Assembly (NCBI GenBank): GCA_012932295.1
Contig: JAAONU010000123.1
Span: 2,046,001 to 2,110,000 of the forward strand
Direction: 5' to 3'
Source: Cyclina sinensis
Taxonomy: Eukaryota; Mollusca; Bivalvia; Venerida; Veneridae
Length of the DNA: 64,000 nucleotides
In this document: positions 23,401 through 33,599 of the stretch, one piece after another
Position numbering within the stretch: the first letter of the stretch is position 1
Layout: every line of letters starts with the position of its first letter
Position numbers and translations under genes: made by a program
The notes under the pieces: model-generated
Seen by the model: only the letters and a program-made list of their open reading frames with translations
The model's database searches: none
What the model was told of the DNA's origin: nothing

Positions 23401-24911
23401 ACTTATATATATTCAGTTTCAAACAGACAAGTGAGTCTAGAATTAACTTATATAAAATCAGTTTCAAACAGACAAGTAAATCTAGAATTAACTTTTATAT
23501 AATCAGTTTCAAACAGACAAGTGAGTCTAGAATTAACTTATATATAGTCAGTTTCAAACAGACCATCGAGTCTAGCTTTAACTTATATATAGTCAGTTTC
23601 AAACAGACCAAGTGAATCTAGAATTAACTTTTGTATTGTCAGTTTCAAACAGACCAAGTGAATCTAGAATTAATTTATTTATAGTCAGTTTCAAACAGAC
23701 AAATGAATCTAGAATTAACTTTTGCATTGTCAGTTTCAAACAGACCAAGTGAATCTATAATTATTTTTTGTATTGTCAGTTTCAAACAGACCAAGTGAAT
23801 CTAAAATTATTTTTTTTATATCAAGTTTCAAACAGACAAGTGAATCCAGAACTTATTCATTTATAGTCAGTTTCAAACAGACAAATGAATCTAGAATTAA
23901 TTCATTTATAGTCAGTTTCAAACAGACAAATGAATCTAGAATTAACTTTTGTATAGCAAGTTTCAAACAGAGCATTAGTGTTGAATTAACGTAAGTATAG
24001 TCAGTTTCAAACAGACAAGTGAATCTAGAATTAACACAAGTTTAGTAAGATTCAATCTGAAAACTGAATATAATAAAAGAACTATGAGAAAATATAACTA
24101 AAGAAATAGAAATAGAACTAAAAGAAATATTACAACTCGCATTAAAATTGAGATGCGAGTGTACGAAATGTGTACAGAATTACGAAATTATGAAAAAGTA
24201 AATCATTTTTGTTTGTTACAAGACATTGTTATGAAAATGATGAAAATATTACGGTTGCCTTTATTATTCAAAATGCATTTTTGAGCTCGGGTATTTGTTA
24301 ATATTTCAGCGGACAGAATTCACATCAGTGAGACAACATTCAAGAACTTGAAGAAAACTGATTCCTTCAAGATGACATCACGAGGAAGTGTTGTTATAAA
24401 GGCAAGATGTTTATATAATTTCCGATTTTTCTTTTTTGGGCTAATTTAGAGACACTAACAGGTCAGAAAACTTCAGTTACGGTGATAAGACCAACTTCGG
24501 CTTCGGTCCGTCAAAGTTTGAGGACTGACTGGTTGGTCACTATAATGCCAGTATGTTCTCATGGGTGTGTACTTTTTCTTAATGGTAGCGCCAATAATGA
24601 ATTCCTCGCATCAGTAACTGTACTGTAAGGGAAGTAACCGTTGTGTAACTGAGTTACCTTTTACGTAGTTTGTATTATACATTTTCTGCAACTTGTCTTC
24701 TCAAACTCTATTACAGGGCAAGGGAGAAATGTCAACGTACTGGCTGGTCGATTCAACTCGTTTGTATGACAAAGCACCAAACGATTCAAGATTTCAACTT
24801 CCGGGAGTCGTAGAATGTACGCCCGAAGTTGATTCCGAAGACAGTTATCGCCAAGAACAGGGCACCAGTCAAATGATGCGTAGACGTAACACATTATCCT
24901 CAGAGTTGTGA
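17483..24911 (+). CDS. NIT-domain membrane guanylyl cyclase (six exons)
   Basis: Predicted membrane protein of 632 residues that would convert GTP to cGMP. Coding exons are 17483-17653, 19297-20497, 20948-21088, 22030-22128, 24310-24401 and 24717-24911; the total keeps frame. All introns are GT-AG except the last, which is GC-AG. TM1 is at about residues 26-43. An extracellular NIT (nitrate/nitrite-sensing type) region covers about 58-320 and opens with [22 protein letters not shown]2 is at 321-344, then a coiled linker ending in [14 protein letters not shown], then the class III cyclase domain (about 395-600). Guanine-site residues E447 and C520, metal D451, and transition-state N527 and R531 are present. 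The first metal Asp is replaced (FTSVVDF, S407). The start is either ATG 17483, directly preceded by an in-frame TAG, or an unseen upstream exon joined at 17499. NIT-GCs of annelids act in nitric oxide signalling; that role here is inference. Confidence 0.9.
18210..18355. repeat. Foldback (long hairpin) element
   Basis: An almost perfect inverted repeat: aaaataacacatgtctctca ... ending tgagagacatgtgttatttt, with arms of about 60 bases. The centre reads aactggcggagcctcgggtg. It lies in intron 1 of the guanylyl cyclase. The same peptide-like frame appears on both strands because of the palindrome, so it is not coding. It resembles a MITE or foldback transposon. Confidence 0.9.
22130..24050 (+). 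repeat. 45-bp tandem array in intron 4 of the guanylyl cyclase
   Basis: About 40 units of roughly 45 bases (gtcagtttcaaacagacaag, tgaatctagaattaac, then ttttgtatt or ttatatata). The array begins within the splice donor region at 22129. The last units contain aacgtaagtatagtcagtt, identical to the real donor junction. Open frames through it on both strands only reflect the 45-base period, a multiple of three. Confidence 0.95.
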
Positions 24912-24964
24912 AAAAATATACGAAACCATATCACATATATGCTTCAAGTTTTTCCCGAGTTGCA

Positions 24965-24970
24965 AATAAA
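24965..24970 (+). terminator. Poly(A) signal of the guanylyl cyclase
   Basis: AATAAA lies 54 bases past the stop codon, within gcaaataaaatg. Confidence 0.6.
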
Positions 24971-24999
24971 ATGTAAAATCCCAAGCTTTTTTGAAACAT

Positions 25000-26750
25000 A
25001 TCAGATCTATGGATATTTGTATTGCAGTAGAATCATATTTCTCAAGGAAAACTAGATGCAATGATAACAAATTATTTAAGTTAAATTTTGTCGATAAACA
25101 ATAAACAGCGATAGATATAACAGTCAGTTGTAATAAAATGTTTTGAAAAATTGGTAATGTTTTCTACAGGACATTAGAATTCTCGTTCTCAGAGTGATTA
25201 AATATTAAACTCCTTGAGTCGTGCAGCATTACATTACTCCGCGGGACGAACTCTTGCATATCTCTCAGTACAGGGCAAATAACCTATAATTTCATGTACA
25301 TTTCCAGTGGTCTAACAAAATCACGGTCTTCTCTTACACCTGAATGACAATAATATCCAGAAACCTGCGCCTCGTTCGGCATCTTGCCTTATTGTACTTC
25401 TGTTTTATAAAAACAAATTGTGAACAGGAAGAGAAAAGTCAAGATCGTTTATAAGAAGGTTCGTTGTTGTAGTAAGACAGAATTTTGATTGTTATGTTTT
25501 CTCACTTAACCACGTGAATCACTCGAACAATTATTGTTTTATGGCGTAATGTGTCGCCAGTTGGAAAGCATTACGGCCTGCTTAACAGCTATATTGTGAT
25601 ATAATATTCTAATTTATCATGATATCTGATGAACATATATCTATTTATTACATACTACAGTACTTTGACCTTATATACGGCCAACCTGTCAATGAGCATC
25701 AATCATAAGTATCGATCTAGTAGTTAAAATTGACGTTGTTTGTATAAATACACGCACCCTTCATTTGCATAATTGAATCAGTACATTTGCACTGAAAAGA
25801 TAGTAAGGTAAAAATCACGAAATATATTGTAAAGTTTCGTTACCTTCAATAAATATGACAAAAATGTTTGAAAAGAGCAGATTTTGACTGTTCCACTTCA
25901 TGTGCCCTATCAAAAACATAATGAATGATATATAATCACAGATAATGTGTCAAAGTGTAAAATGAGTTTCGTATTGAAAAGTTCAATTAACCGTCATATT
26001 TTCTATCATGATTCCGCCTAATGCAAGTAAGTATGAAAAATACTTGTATCTGCAGTTTGTTGTCGATAACATCGACCTTATCAAAACCGTGCAATTTTAC
26101 TGACTCTCACATTCATTTACTGTACTATAATGCCTTTTTATGGGATGCAATGTCATTTAACTGAGAATATATCCTCTAGATACTTTGGAAAACACAAGCA
26201 TGCTAACTTCTGGTACGCATTTATTGTTTGGTGAACTAAAGCAAGTGCTTGAAGAAACAAACCCTTTGATGAAATATAGGCCTTTGTTCTGCTAAGTCAT
26301 CCAAAAAGTTAACTTATATCAATGCGTATTGGTTTTTAGTATTGTTTCATTTTTTCATTTAGCATAAAGGTTTCATAATGACCATATCTTGTGTAACATA
26401 CTTTTTGGTATGAATTTCTTAACATTCTATTTACCAAAAACACTATAGGAACTATAAATTCACCTTGTTTAACACCTATTGAGTGAAAAAAATACAGATG
26501 GAGGAAATCGCCTTATTTCATTACGACAGTTTGTGTGACATAAAGAGATGTATTTTTATTACCATACTAGATAAACCTGGCGTCAAGACTATGTAGTAAC
26601 AATTTTTTACAAGTCTAACACGTGTCTATGCTCTTGAAGAGAAGTTATGGATATAACAATTTTTCTGTCTTTAAAACGTGGCCAGTGTAATTAAAACTCC
26701 CACCAGTTTGCCTTCCCTTTTGAAATTATTATCTATGCATTTGATACAAG
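25000..26750. other. Intergenic, no gene seen
   Basis: AT-rich sequence with short frames only. A TATA-like tttgtataaatac near 25740 has no exon after it that I can support. Confidence 0.5.
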
Positions 26751-26754
26751 TATT

Positions 26755-27060
26755 ACTTTCTGATGACATAGATCTAGTATTATTCACAAGAGACCGAAAC
26801 AACATTCAAGCACAGATAAACATAATTTAAGAATTATCTTCAAAAACTGGAGATTTTATGTCTTTAGAAGCTGTTCAAATTGTGCCAGAACAAGCTGTAA
26901 AAGCTTATTGTAATCTCCTTTTATTGTTTGACCGAGTAAAACTTGCAGTCCAAACAAAGTTAAAATTCGTTGATGCAGTGGTTTCTAGAGTACTACTATA
27001 CTGCTCCTTGGCTTGGGTTGTGTTTAATATTATAGAAATAGTCAACGATTTTGTAAACAT
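26755..27060 (+). pseudogene. LINE reverse-transcriptase relic
   Basis: Translation gives LLSDDIDLVLFTRDRNNIQ, matching the conserved L.FADD..L......LQ segment of LINE reverse transcriptases. A stop follows, then a stretch ending KLKFVDAVVSRVLLYCSLAW, which matches the downstream KL..FDA.V.PILLYGSE.W motif. The metal-binding FADD is changed to LSDD and part between the motifs is lost, so it is a dead fragment. Confidence 0.6.
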
Positions 27061-27169
27061 ATAATGTGTCCGCACAAAAACAACAGTTTTCGTTATATAA
27101 AGTTAAAACCGTCTGTTTTAACAAAATTGCATTTTGAATGCTCTCTCAAATACTATCAAACGGTTCCGA

Positions 27170-27895
27170 GGTTTGTAGAGTGCAATGATTTCTCCAATAC
27201 TGTTAAATGGTTCCGACGTTTGAAGGGTGCAATGGTTTCTCCAATACTATTAAATGGTTCCGAGGTTTGAAGGATGTAATGATTTCCGCAATACTATTAA
27301 ATGGTTCTGGGGTTGGAAGGGTGCAATGGTTTCTCCAATACTATTAAATGGTTCCGAGGTTTGAAGGATGTAATGATTTCCACAATACTATTAAATGGTT
27401 CTGGGGTTGGAAGGGTGCAATTGTTTCTCCAATACTATTAAATGGTTCCGAGGTTTGATGGATGTGATGATTTCCGCAATACTATTAAATAGTTCTGGGG
27501 TTGGAAGGGTGCAATGGTTTCTCCAATACTATTAAATGGTTCCGAGGTTTGAAGGATGTGATGATTTCCGCAATACTATTAAATTGTTCTGGGGTTGGAA
27601 GGGTGCAATGGTTTCTCCAATACTATTATATGGTTCCGAGGTTTGAAGGATGTGATGATTTCCGCAATACTATTAAATGGTTCTGGGGTTGGAAGGGTGC
27701 AATGGTTTCTCCAATACTATTAAATGGTTCCGAGGTTTGAAGGATGTGATGATTTCCGCAATACTATTAAATTGTTCTGGGGTTGGAAGGGTGCAATGGT
27801 TTCTCCAATACTATTAAATGGTTCTGAGATTCAAAGGATGTGATGATTTCCGCAATACTATTAAATGGTTCTGGGGTTTGAAGGGTATATGATAT
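27170..27895 (+). repeat. 94-bp higher-order tandem array derived from a LINE motif
   Basis: Alternating 47-base units A (ggtgcaatggtttctccaat, then actattaaatggttccgagg) and B (gatgtgatgatttccgcaat, then actattaaatggttctgggg) give an ABAB structure of about 15 units. One frame of unit A reads AMVSPILLNGSEV, the hallmark motif just after LINE reverse transcriptase. The array follows the LINE relic at 26755-27060. Confidence 0.9.
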
Positions 27896-28384
27896 AACAG
27901 ATGAAGCCAAACTACATCTATAGTTTTGTATAAAAACATTTAGTATTCGTACGCAAACATCAAATAACACTATGAATTGTGAATTGGGAAAACTTCCATT
28001 ATCTGTTATTGCAAAAGATAAATCTATAAAATGTTGATTAAACGTTTTGCAAAGTGCTTAATCTCCAAAAGTACAAGATATAAATTGATCAACGCAATAA
28101 CATTGACGGAATATCATGCAAAGGTATTTGTAATGTAAGTTGTACATTATGGCCTACAATTAACAAGTTTGGTACTTTATTATCGTTTATAATATATTAT
28201 CTTTTATAATATAATAGGATTAATTTCAAGTTGAGAAGCTTTTGAGTTATGTAAAAATACTCTGGAAAATATGACTGTTTCGTGATGTAAACTGTAACGT
28301 CATTATATGCTTTTGCTATTTGTTGTATCTATAGTCACATTTATGTTTCAAATTGTTTAAGTAATTACTGATTTTCTCCGCAAT

Positions 28385-28560
28385 AAATAGAGGATATTTG
28401 TTTGTTTTTGTGGAAGATGAGAATTTATTTCATCGAGTGAACACCATATGTGATATTTTCACGAGTGGCGCAGCCACGAGTGAAAATATCAACATATGGT
28501 GTTCACGAGATGAAATAAATTCCCATCTTCCACTAAAAAACAAACAAATTTTCTTTTTAT
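28385..28560. repeat. Foldback (long hairpin) element
   Basis: Inverted repeat with arms of about 75 bases: tttgtttttgtggaagatga ... tcatctcgtgaacacc-type partner ... tcttccactaaaaaacaaac. The centre is cacgagtggcgcagccacga. The centre GGCGCAGCC resembles GGCGGAGCC in the hairpin at 18210-18355. It is a MITE-like or foldback element, not coding. Confidence 0.9.
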
Positions 28561-28996
28561 TTTATGCCAACACCTCAAAAATGGTTTTTTTATGACATTT
28601 TTAATCAGGGCCTTCAATAAATTCCCCATGGTGAGCCCCAAATCAGTTAATGCGTACTTTGGTTACTGCGCACACAAAAAAAGTGCAGACAATCTCCAAT
28701 ACATATGATAACTTTACTTCTGCTGAAATAAACTGAATACACTTTCATCAAATAACATTTATTTTTGTCTACACAGTTTATCAATATTTATTGAATTTTT
28801 GCCATACATACTTTAATTATAAAAGCGGATTAATACTCAATATTCAATCAACTGAATTGAAAGTCGGCCATATTGGATATTGTCCATGTGAGTTATGTAA
28901 ACAAATCAGACATTTTAAATAATTTATGGTGAATTTCATCATTGTTCACAACTAGGAATTTAATATTATAACTGGATTTAACAAGGTAAATAAATT

Positions 28997-29287
28997 TCAC
29001 TCGCTGTCACTGTCTGAAATAAAGCGGATTCTCTTGTATTTACGTGGTGGGGAAATTCCTGAAGTTTCATCAAGCAGGCCAGCTTTTGGACTGGAATTTA
29101 TGACCTGTTGAGATAGTTGCTGGGTCGCAGTTTTGGAGGAATTGAAATTGAAAGTAACATTTCCATGAAAGTGACTGTTCATGAAAAATCCTCTTGGTGC
29201 AGGACCAGATTCACTATTTCCTGCAATCACTGGAGCAGAGTGGTTCTTGGCTGAATCGGGTAAAAAAGTAGTTCGGGCACAAAGCAT
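28997..29287 (-). CDS. Possible terminal exon of an unidentified gene or mobile element
   Basis: An open frame of 96 residues on the minus strand. It contains FFMNSHFHGNVTFNFNSS and ends in a basic then acidic tail, KRIRFISDSDSE. An acceptor-like cttttttacccgattcag near 29250 would start an exon in this frame, so the first residues may be intronic. A tail of this type (F.N..F.G.VTFNFN plus a C-terminal SDSDSE) is reminiscent of recombinase-like or zinc-finger proteins from repeat families, but I cannot name it. No upstream exon was found on the minus strand. Confidence 0.3.
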   Translation of the reverse strand: MLCARTTFLPDSAKNHSAPVIAGNSESGPAPRGFFMNSHFHGNVTFNFNSSKTATQQLSQQVINSSPKAGLLDETSGISPPRKYKRIRFISDSDSE

Positions 29288-29299
29288 GTATTATCAAAA

Positions 29300-32200
29300 T
29301 GGTAATTAACTGATTCAAAACAGTGTATTATCACTTTTATCTCACTGATATTTCCCTATATTTCATTGGTAGGCATAAAATAAATTTGAAACATTGAAAT
29401 GTTGACTTTTTTATCAGTTAAGTGAATAAATGTAATATTTAATACTAAATATGCGTTTTTATATGTATATTATGTATATTACGAAAGCAGTGAAGATGCC
29501 ATGGTGATGTAATTTGGGAAGACTCGATCAAAGGTTTAAAATATGTAAATATACATACAAAAGCAAAGGGTTTCTTTTTGTTCTTTGGTGTAGCAATTCA
29601 TGCTTGTTTAGAAGAATGCACAGTGTTAAATTTAATCGTACAAATTCTTGTTATTATAATTCTATAAACGTTATGAAAGGATGTCATAAATACAACATCG
29701 ACATCAATGAACCATCATTTGTTAAGAAGATAAAATAACAAACAATGTGGCATTCCTTACGTGGTTTTTTCGTGTGTTCTTAATGTCAGTTTGTAATTAC
29801 CATTTGTTTTAATCCTGTAACATGTCGGTCACATGTCAAGTCAGTTGCGATTTATGTTTCGTTAAGTTTGGTTGGATATTTTCTTAATTACTTTCCGTTT
29901 CTGTTTTATAAATCACTAAAATCTAATTTTGCATGTGTTATCGCATGTTATTCATATGTCGTACGTATGTATTTTCTCTTCCGATTTTTGAATCAAGTTG
30001 GAATATATATGCTAATATTACTTTATTAATATGTTGTAAATTGTCTTAAATTCCTGCACCTCCTCCCTCTACCCTATATTTATTTTCTTTCTTTGAAAAA
30101 GTAAAAAAGACCATAAATATACATACGTCCTTGTCTTGAAAGATAGAACTTTTGACTAAATTTTCAGTAACTTGTTTGTATAGATGGTAAAATCAGTAAC
30201 ATGCCCTATAAATGAAGACCAGTAGATACACCGTGCGTGTTTTTTTCTTAAATTTCAATAATTTTAGTTGTCAAATTGCTCTAAAACTGCATTAGAAACA
30301 AAGCCAAAGTTTATTATGTTAAATATCATAAGGATTTGATAACTGCAACAAAAGAACTATAGTCATTAAGAGTGTTATACCACATCAAATGCCTAAAAAC
30401 CTAGGTGATTATTACTTGTAATTCATCAAACAACAACCTGTAGGTATGACAGATGAAAAGAAAACCCCTCAGGCTAAGTAGGAAGTAGAAGGAAGAGGTT
30501 AGTCGCCATTTATATGTCGAATGTACAGACGGACCTTGACGATTCGTTCGGCTTTCTCCGTTAGTTTATATCAAAGGTGATTTTCTTATGGCGTAAGTTG
30601 ACGGTGTTCGGCGGTTTATGCAAGTTACTGTGCCCATAACGCAATAATTCGTCGTTGGCTGTCAAATGACGTACAAAATAGACACAACTATCACTCAAGC
30701 TAACGGGTTTACTTGTAAAGTTACTGCAACATTTTGTATTGTATTTTGTGAACACAGAGTGATAATATATCGAGATAACTGTGATTTCTAATTTCGGAAA
30801 TACCGTGTAGAATTTGGAACCAAGCCAGAATACGAAAGCTAACATTGGATTATTTAATCAAATCAAATGTAACTACATGAGTGTTTTGTTCATTGACTGG
30901 ATATTTTGTTCATGTTATAGTACTATGTAGGTATGTATTTTTATCATTATTTTTAATTCATTATTCTAAAATGCATATATTATCATTTTTCCATGCAGAC
31001 TTTTCTCAAAATAAAGCCTCAGCTAACAATTTACATGCTATACATGTATTCAGTTATGAAAGTTTATCTTTTACAGACCAGAAAATACAGAATTTTTTTG
31101 TAAGAAACAATATGCACAAAAAAGGGCTTCCTTGTAGGAAACCTTGTCATTTGTAAAAATGTCCTAAACATGTGTTAAGCATTAAATTCATTTTTGCGTT
31201 TTAAATTGAAGCTACATCTTTTTGACTTAATGTATATTATAAAGATTCTTTCAAGTATTTGTAATGTTCATATTTAGTCTTTTTCTATTCTTTTTCTTTA
31301 TCAGTTTGTCAGCAAAATGAACATAAAAGACCATTTTGGTGCGATCTTTGTACCTTGTGATAGAATTGCACAAAAACTCATTATTTCTTTAATTATAATT
31401 CGTTGTTTAAAGACTGACAAGCTTATGAAATAACACAAAACTAGCGTAATTGTTACAACACCATTGCGCTCAATGAAATGAACCTTATATAACCATATTG
31501 AAAGATTTCTGAAGTTGTCTTTGTCCATATTTTACGGTTTAAGATGTAAATGGAGTCGCTTCCGAATAAGAGCATAACGGTAATAGCAGAATCTCCCGAA
31601 AAATCACGCCTTCAACAATAATAGAATCTGGTGCAACATTAGGAATTCTGTGATTCGGTTAAAATAAGTAGCAAATATCTGTTCGAACAACTATTTTTAG
31701 TTGTTTCAAGTTGATATAAAATAAAATGAAAGGCAGTTTTACTCTGCAATCGGACCCATATTTCATTTTTTGTCTATATCGTTTTGATCTTAAGTTACCT
31801 TCGAGTTTAGGATACAATCCCTCTTTGTGATCTAGAAAATACAAATGATGTTAACGCCCAATCAAACACTGACAAATTTTTGGTTTTTATGATAAATAAT
31901 GTTAAAAGTTTTGACGTGAAGGGCGGTTAGATGTATTATGGTGTAACGGTTTGAAATTATTACGTTTCAGTACATTTTGAATAATTTTATGCAAAATGTA
32001 TCTTGACGTAGATTTGTGTGAGAATTATTCACTTTCTACATAACTCTTGGAGTTAAAGCTTTTTTTTCAATTTTTATTTGATATATAAATAAATATCTCA
32101 AGGTTGGGAATAATTCAAAATTTGTTGGGCTTAGTTAACGCTTCGTTACAAAATTCCTGTCAAGAAATATAGAATATACTATAATTTGAAACAATTATAT

Positions 32201-32520
32201 TGTTAGGTTCCGATTAAAAAAATGCACTGTTTTTTTACGGTAATGACTATAGCTATGTTACATAAAATAACTGAAACCTAGGTGATTGCACTGCAACCGG
32301 AAGATCTCAATTCTTCACTGCCAAATATACACAAAAACCGTTGATCATTGTGTTAAAATGTGTGTGAGTTTTAATTAATTCATTCACGTGAGATGTTCTT
32401 ACAATTTTATGTCAGCTCAAGGAAAATTTGAAGTTTTCATTTCAGTAAGTTCACCGAGTTTATTAAGTTAAAGAATTTAAAAGAAACAACAACAACATTG
32501 AATAGCAGAATAGTCAAAAC
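29300..32520. other. Intergenic, no gene seen
   Basis: AT-rich sequence with several frames of 70-95 codons but no domain, signal peptide with exon context, or good paired splice sites that I could support. Confidence 0.45.
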
Positions 32521-33595
32521 TGAACGATATTAAGTCAATGATATACATGAAACGAAAACTTTAACTGAATGACGATATACATGAAATGCAAACTTTAACT
32601 CAATGATGATGTACATGAGATGAAAACTTTAACTCAATGATGATATACATGAGACGAAAACTTTAACTCAATGATGATATACATGAGACGAAAACTTTAA
32701 CTCAATGATGATATACATGAGACGAAAACTTTAACTCAATGATGATATACATGAGACGAAAACTTTAACTCAATGATGATATACATGAGACGAAAACTTT
32801 AACTCAATGATGATATATATGAGACGAAAACTTTAACTCAATGATGATATATATGAGACGAAAACTTTAACTCAATGATGATATACATGAGACGAAAACT
32901 TTAACTCAATGATGATATATATGAGACGAAAACTTTAACTCAATGATGATATATATGAGACGAAAACTTTAACTCAATGATGATATATATGAGACGAAAA
33001 CTTTAACTCAATGATGATATACATGAGATGCAAACTTTAACTCAATGATGATGTACATGAAATGCAAACTTTAACTCAATGATGATATACATGAAATGCA
33101 AACTTTAACTCAATGATGATATACACGAGACAAAAACTTTAACTCAATGATGATATACATGAAATGCAAACTTTAACTCAATGATGATATACATGAAATG
33201 CAAACTTTAACTCAATGATGATATACACGAGACAAAAACTTTAACTCAATGATGATATACATGAGATGAAAACTTTAACTCAATGATGATGTACATGAGA
33301 TGAAAACTTTAACTCAATAATGATATACATGAGACGAAAACTTTAACTCAATGATGATATACATGAGATGAAAACTTTAACTCAATGATGATATACACGA
33401 AACAAAAACTTTAACTCAGTGATGATATACATGAGATGAAAACTTTAACTCAATGATGATATACACGTGACGAAAATTTTAACTCAATGATGATGTACAT
33501 GAGATGAAAACTTTAACACAATGATGATATACATGAGACGAAAACTTTAACTCAATGATGATATACATGAGACGAAAACTTTACCTCAATGTAAA
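32520..33595 (+). repeat. 34-bp minisatellite
   Basis: About 31 units of 34 bases (atgatgatatacatgagacg then aaaactttaactca). Central units are nearly identical; units at both ends vary (gagatg, gaaatgc, cacgagac), the usual picture of an array homogenised from the middle. Confidence 0.95.
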
Positions 33596-33599
33596 GCAT

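Noticed and set aside
22222..23994. Several open frames on both strands with repeated [15 protein letters not shown] or [16 protein letters not shown] peptides
   Set aside because: They are translations of the 45-base intronic array; a period divisible by three keeps frames open by chance.
22130..24050. Possible CRISPR array
   Set aside because: Head-to-tail units without unique spacers, inside an animal intron; this is a minisatellite.
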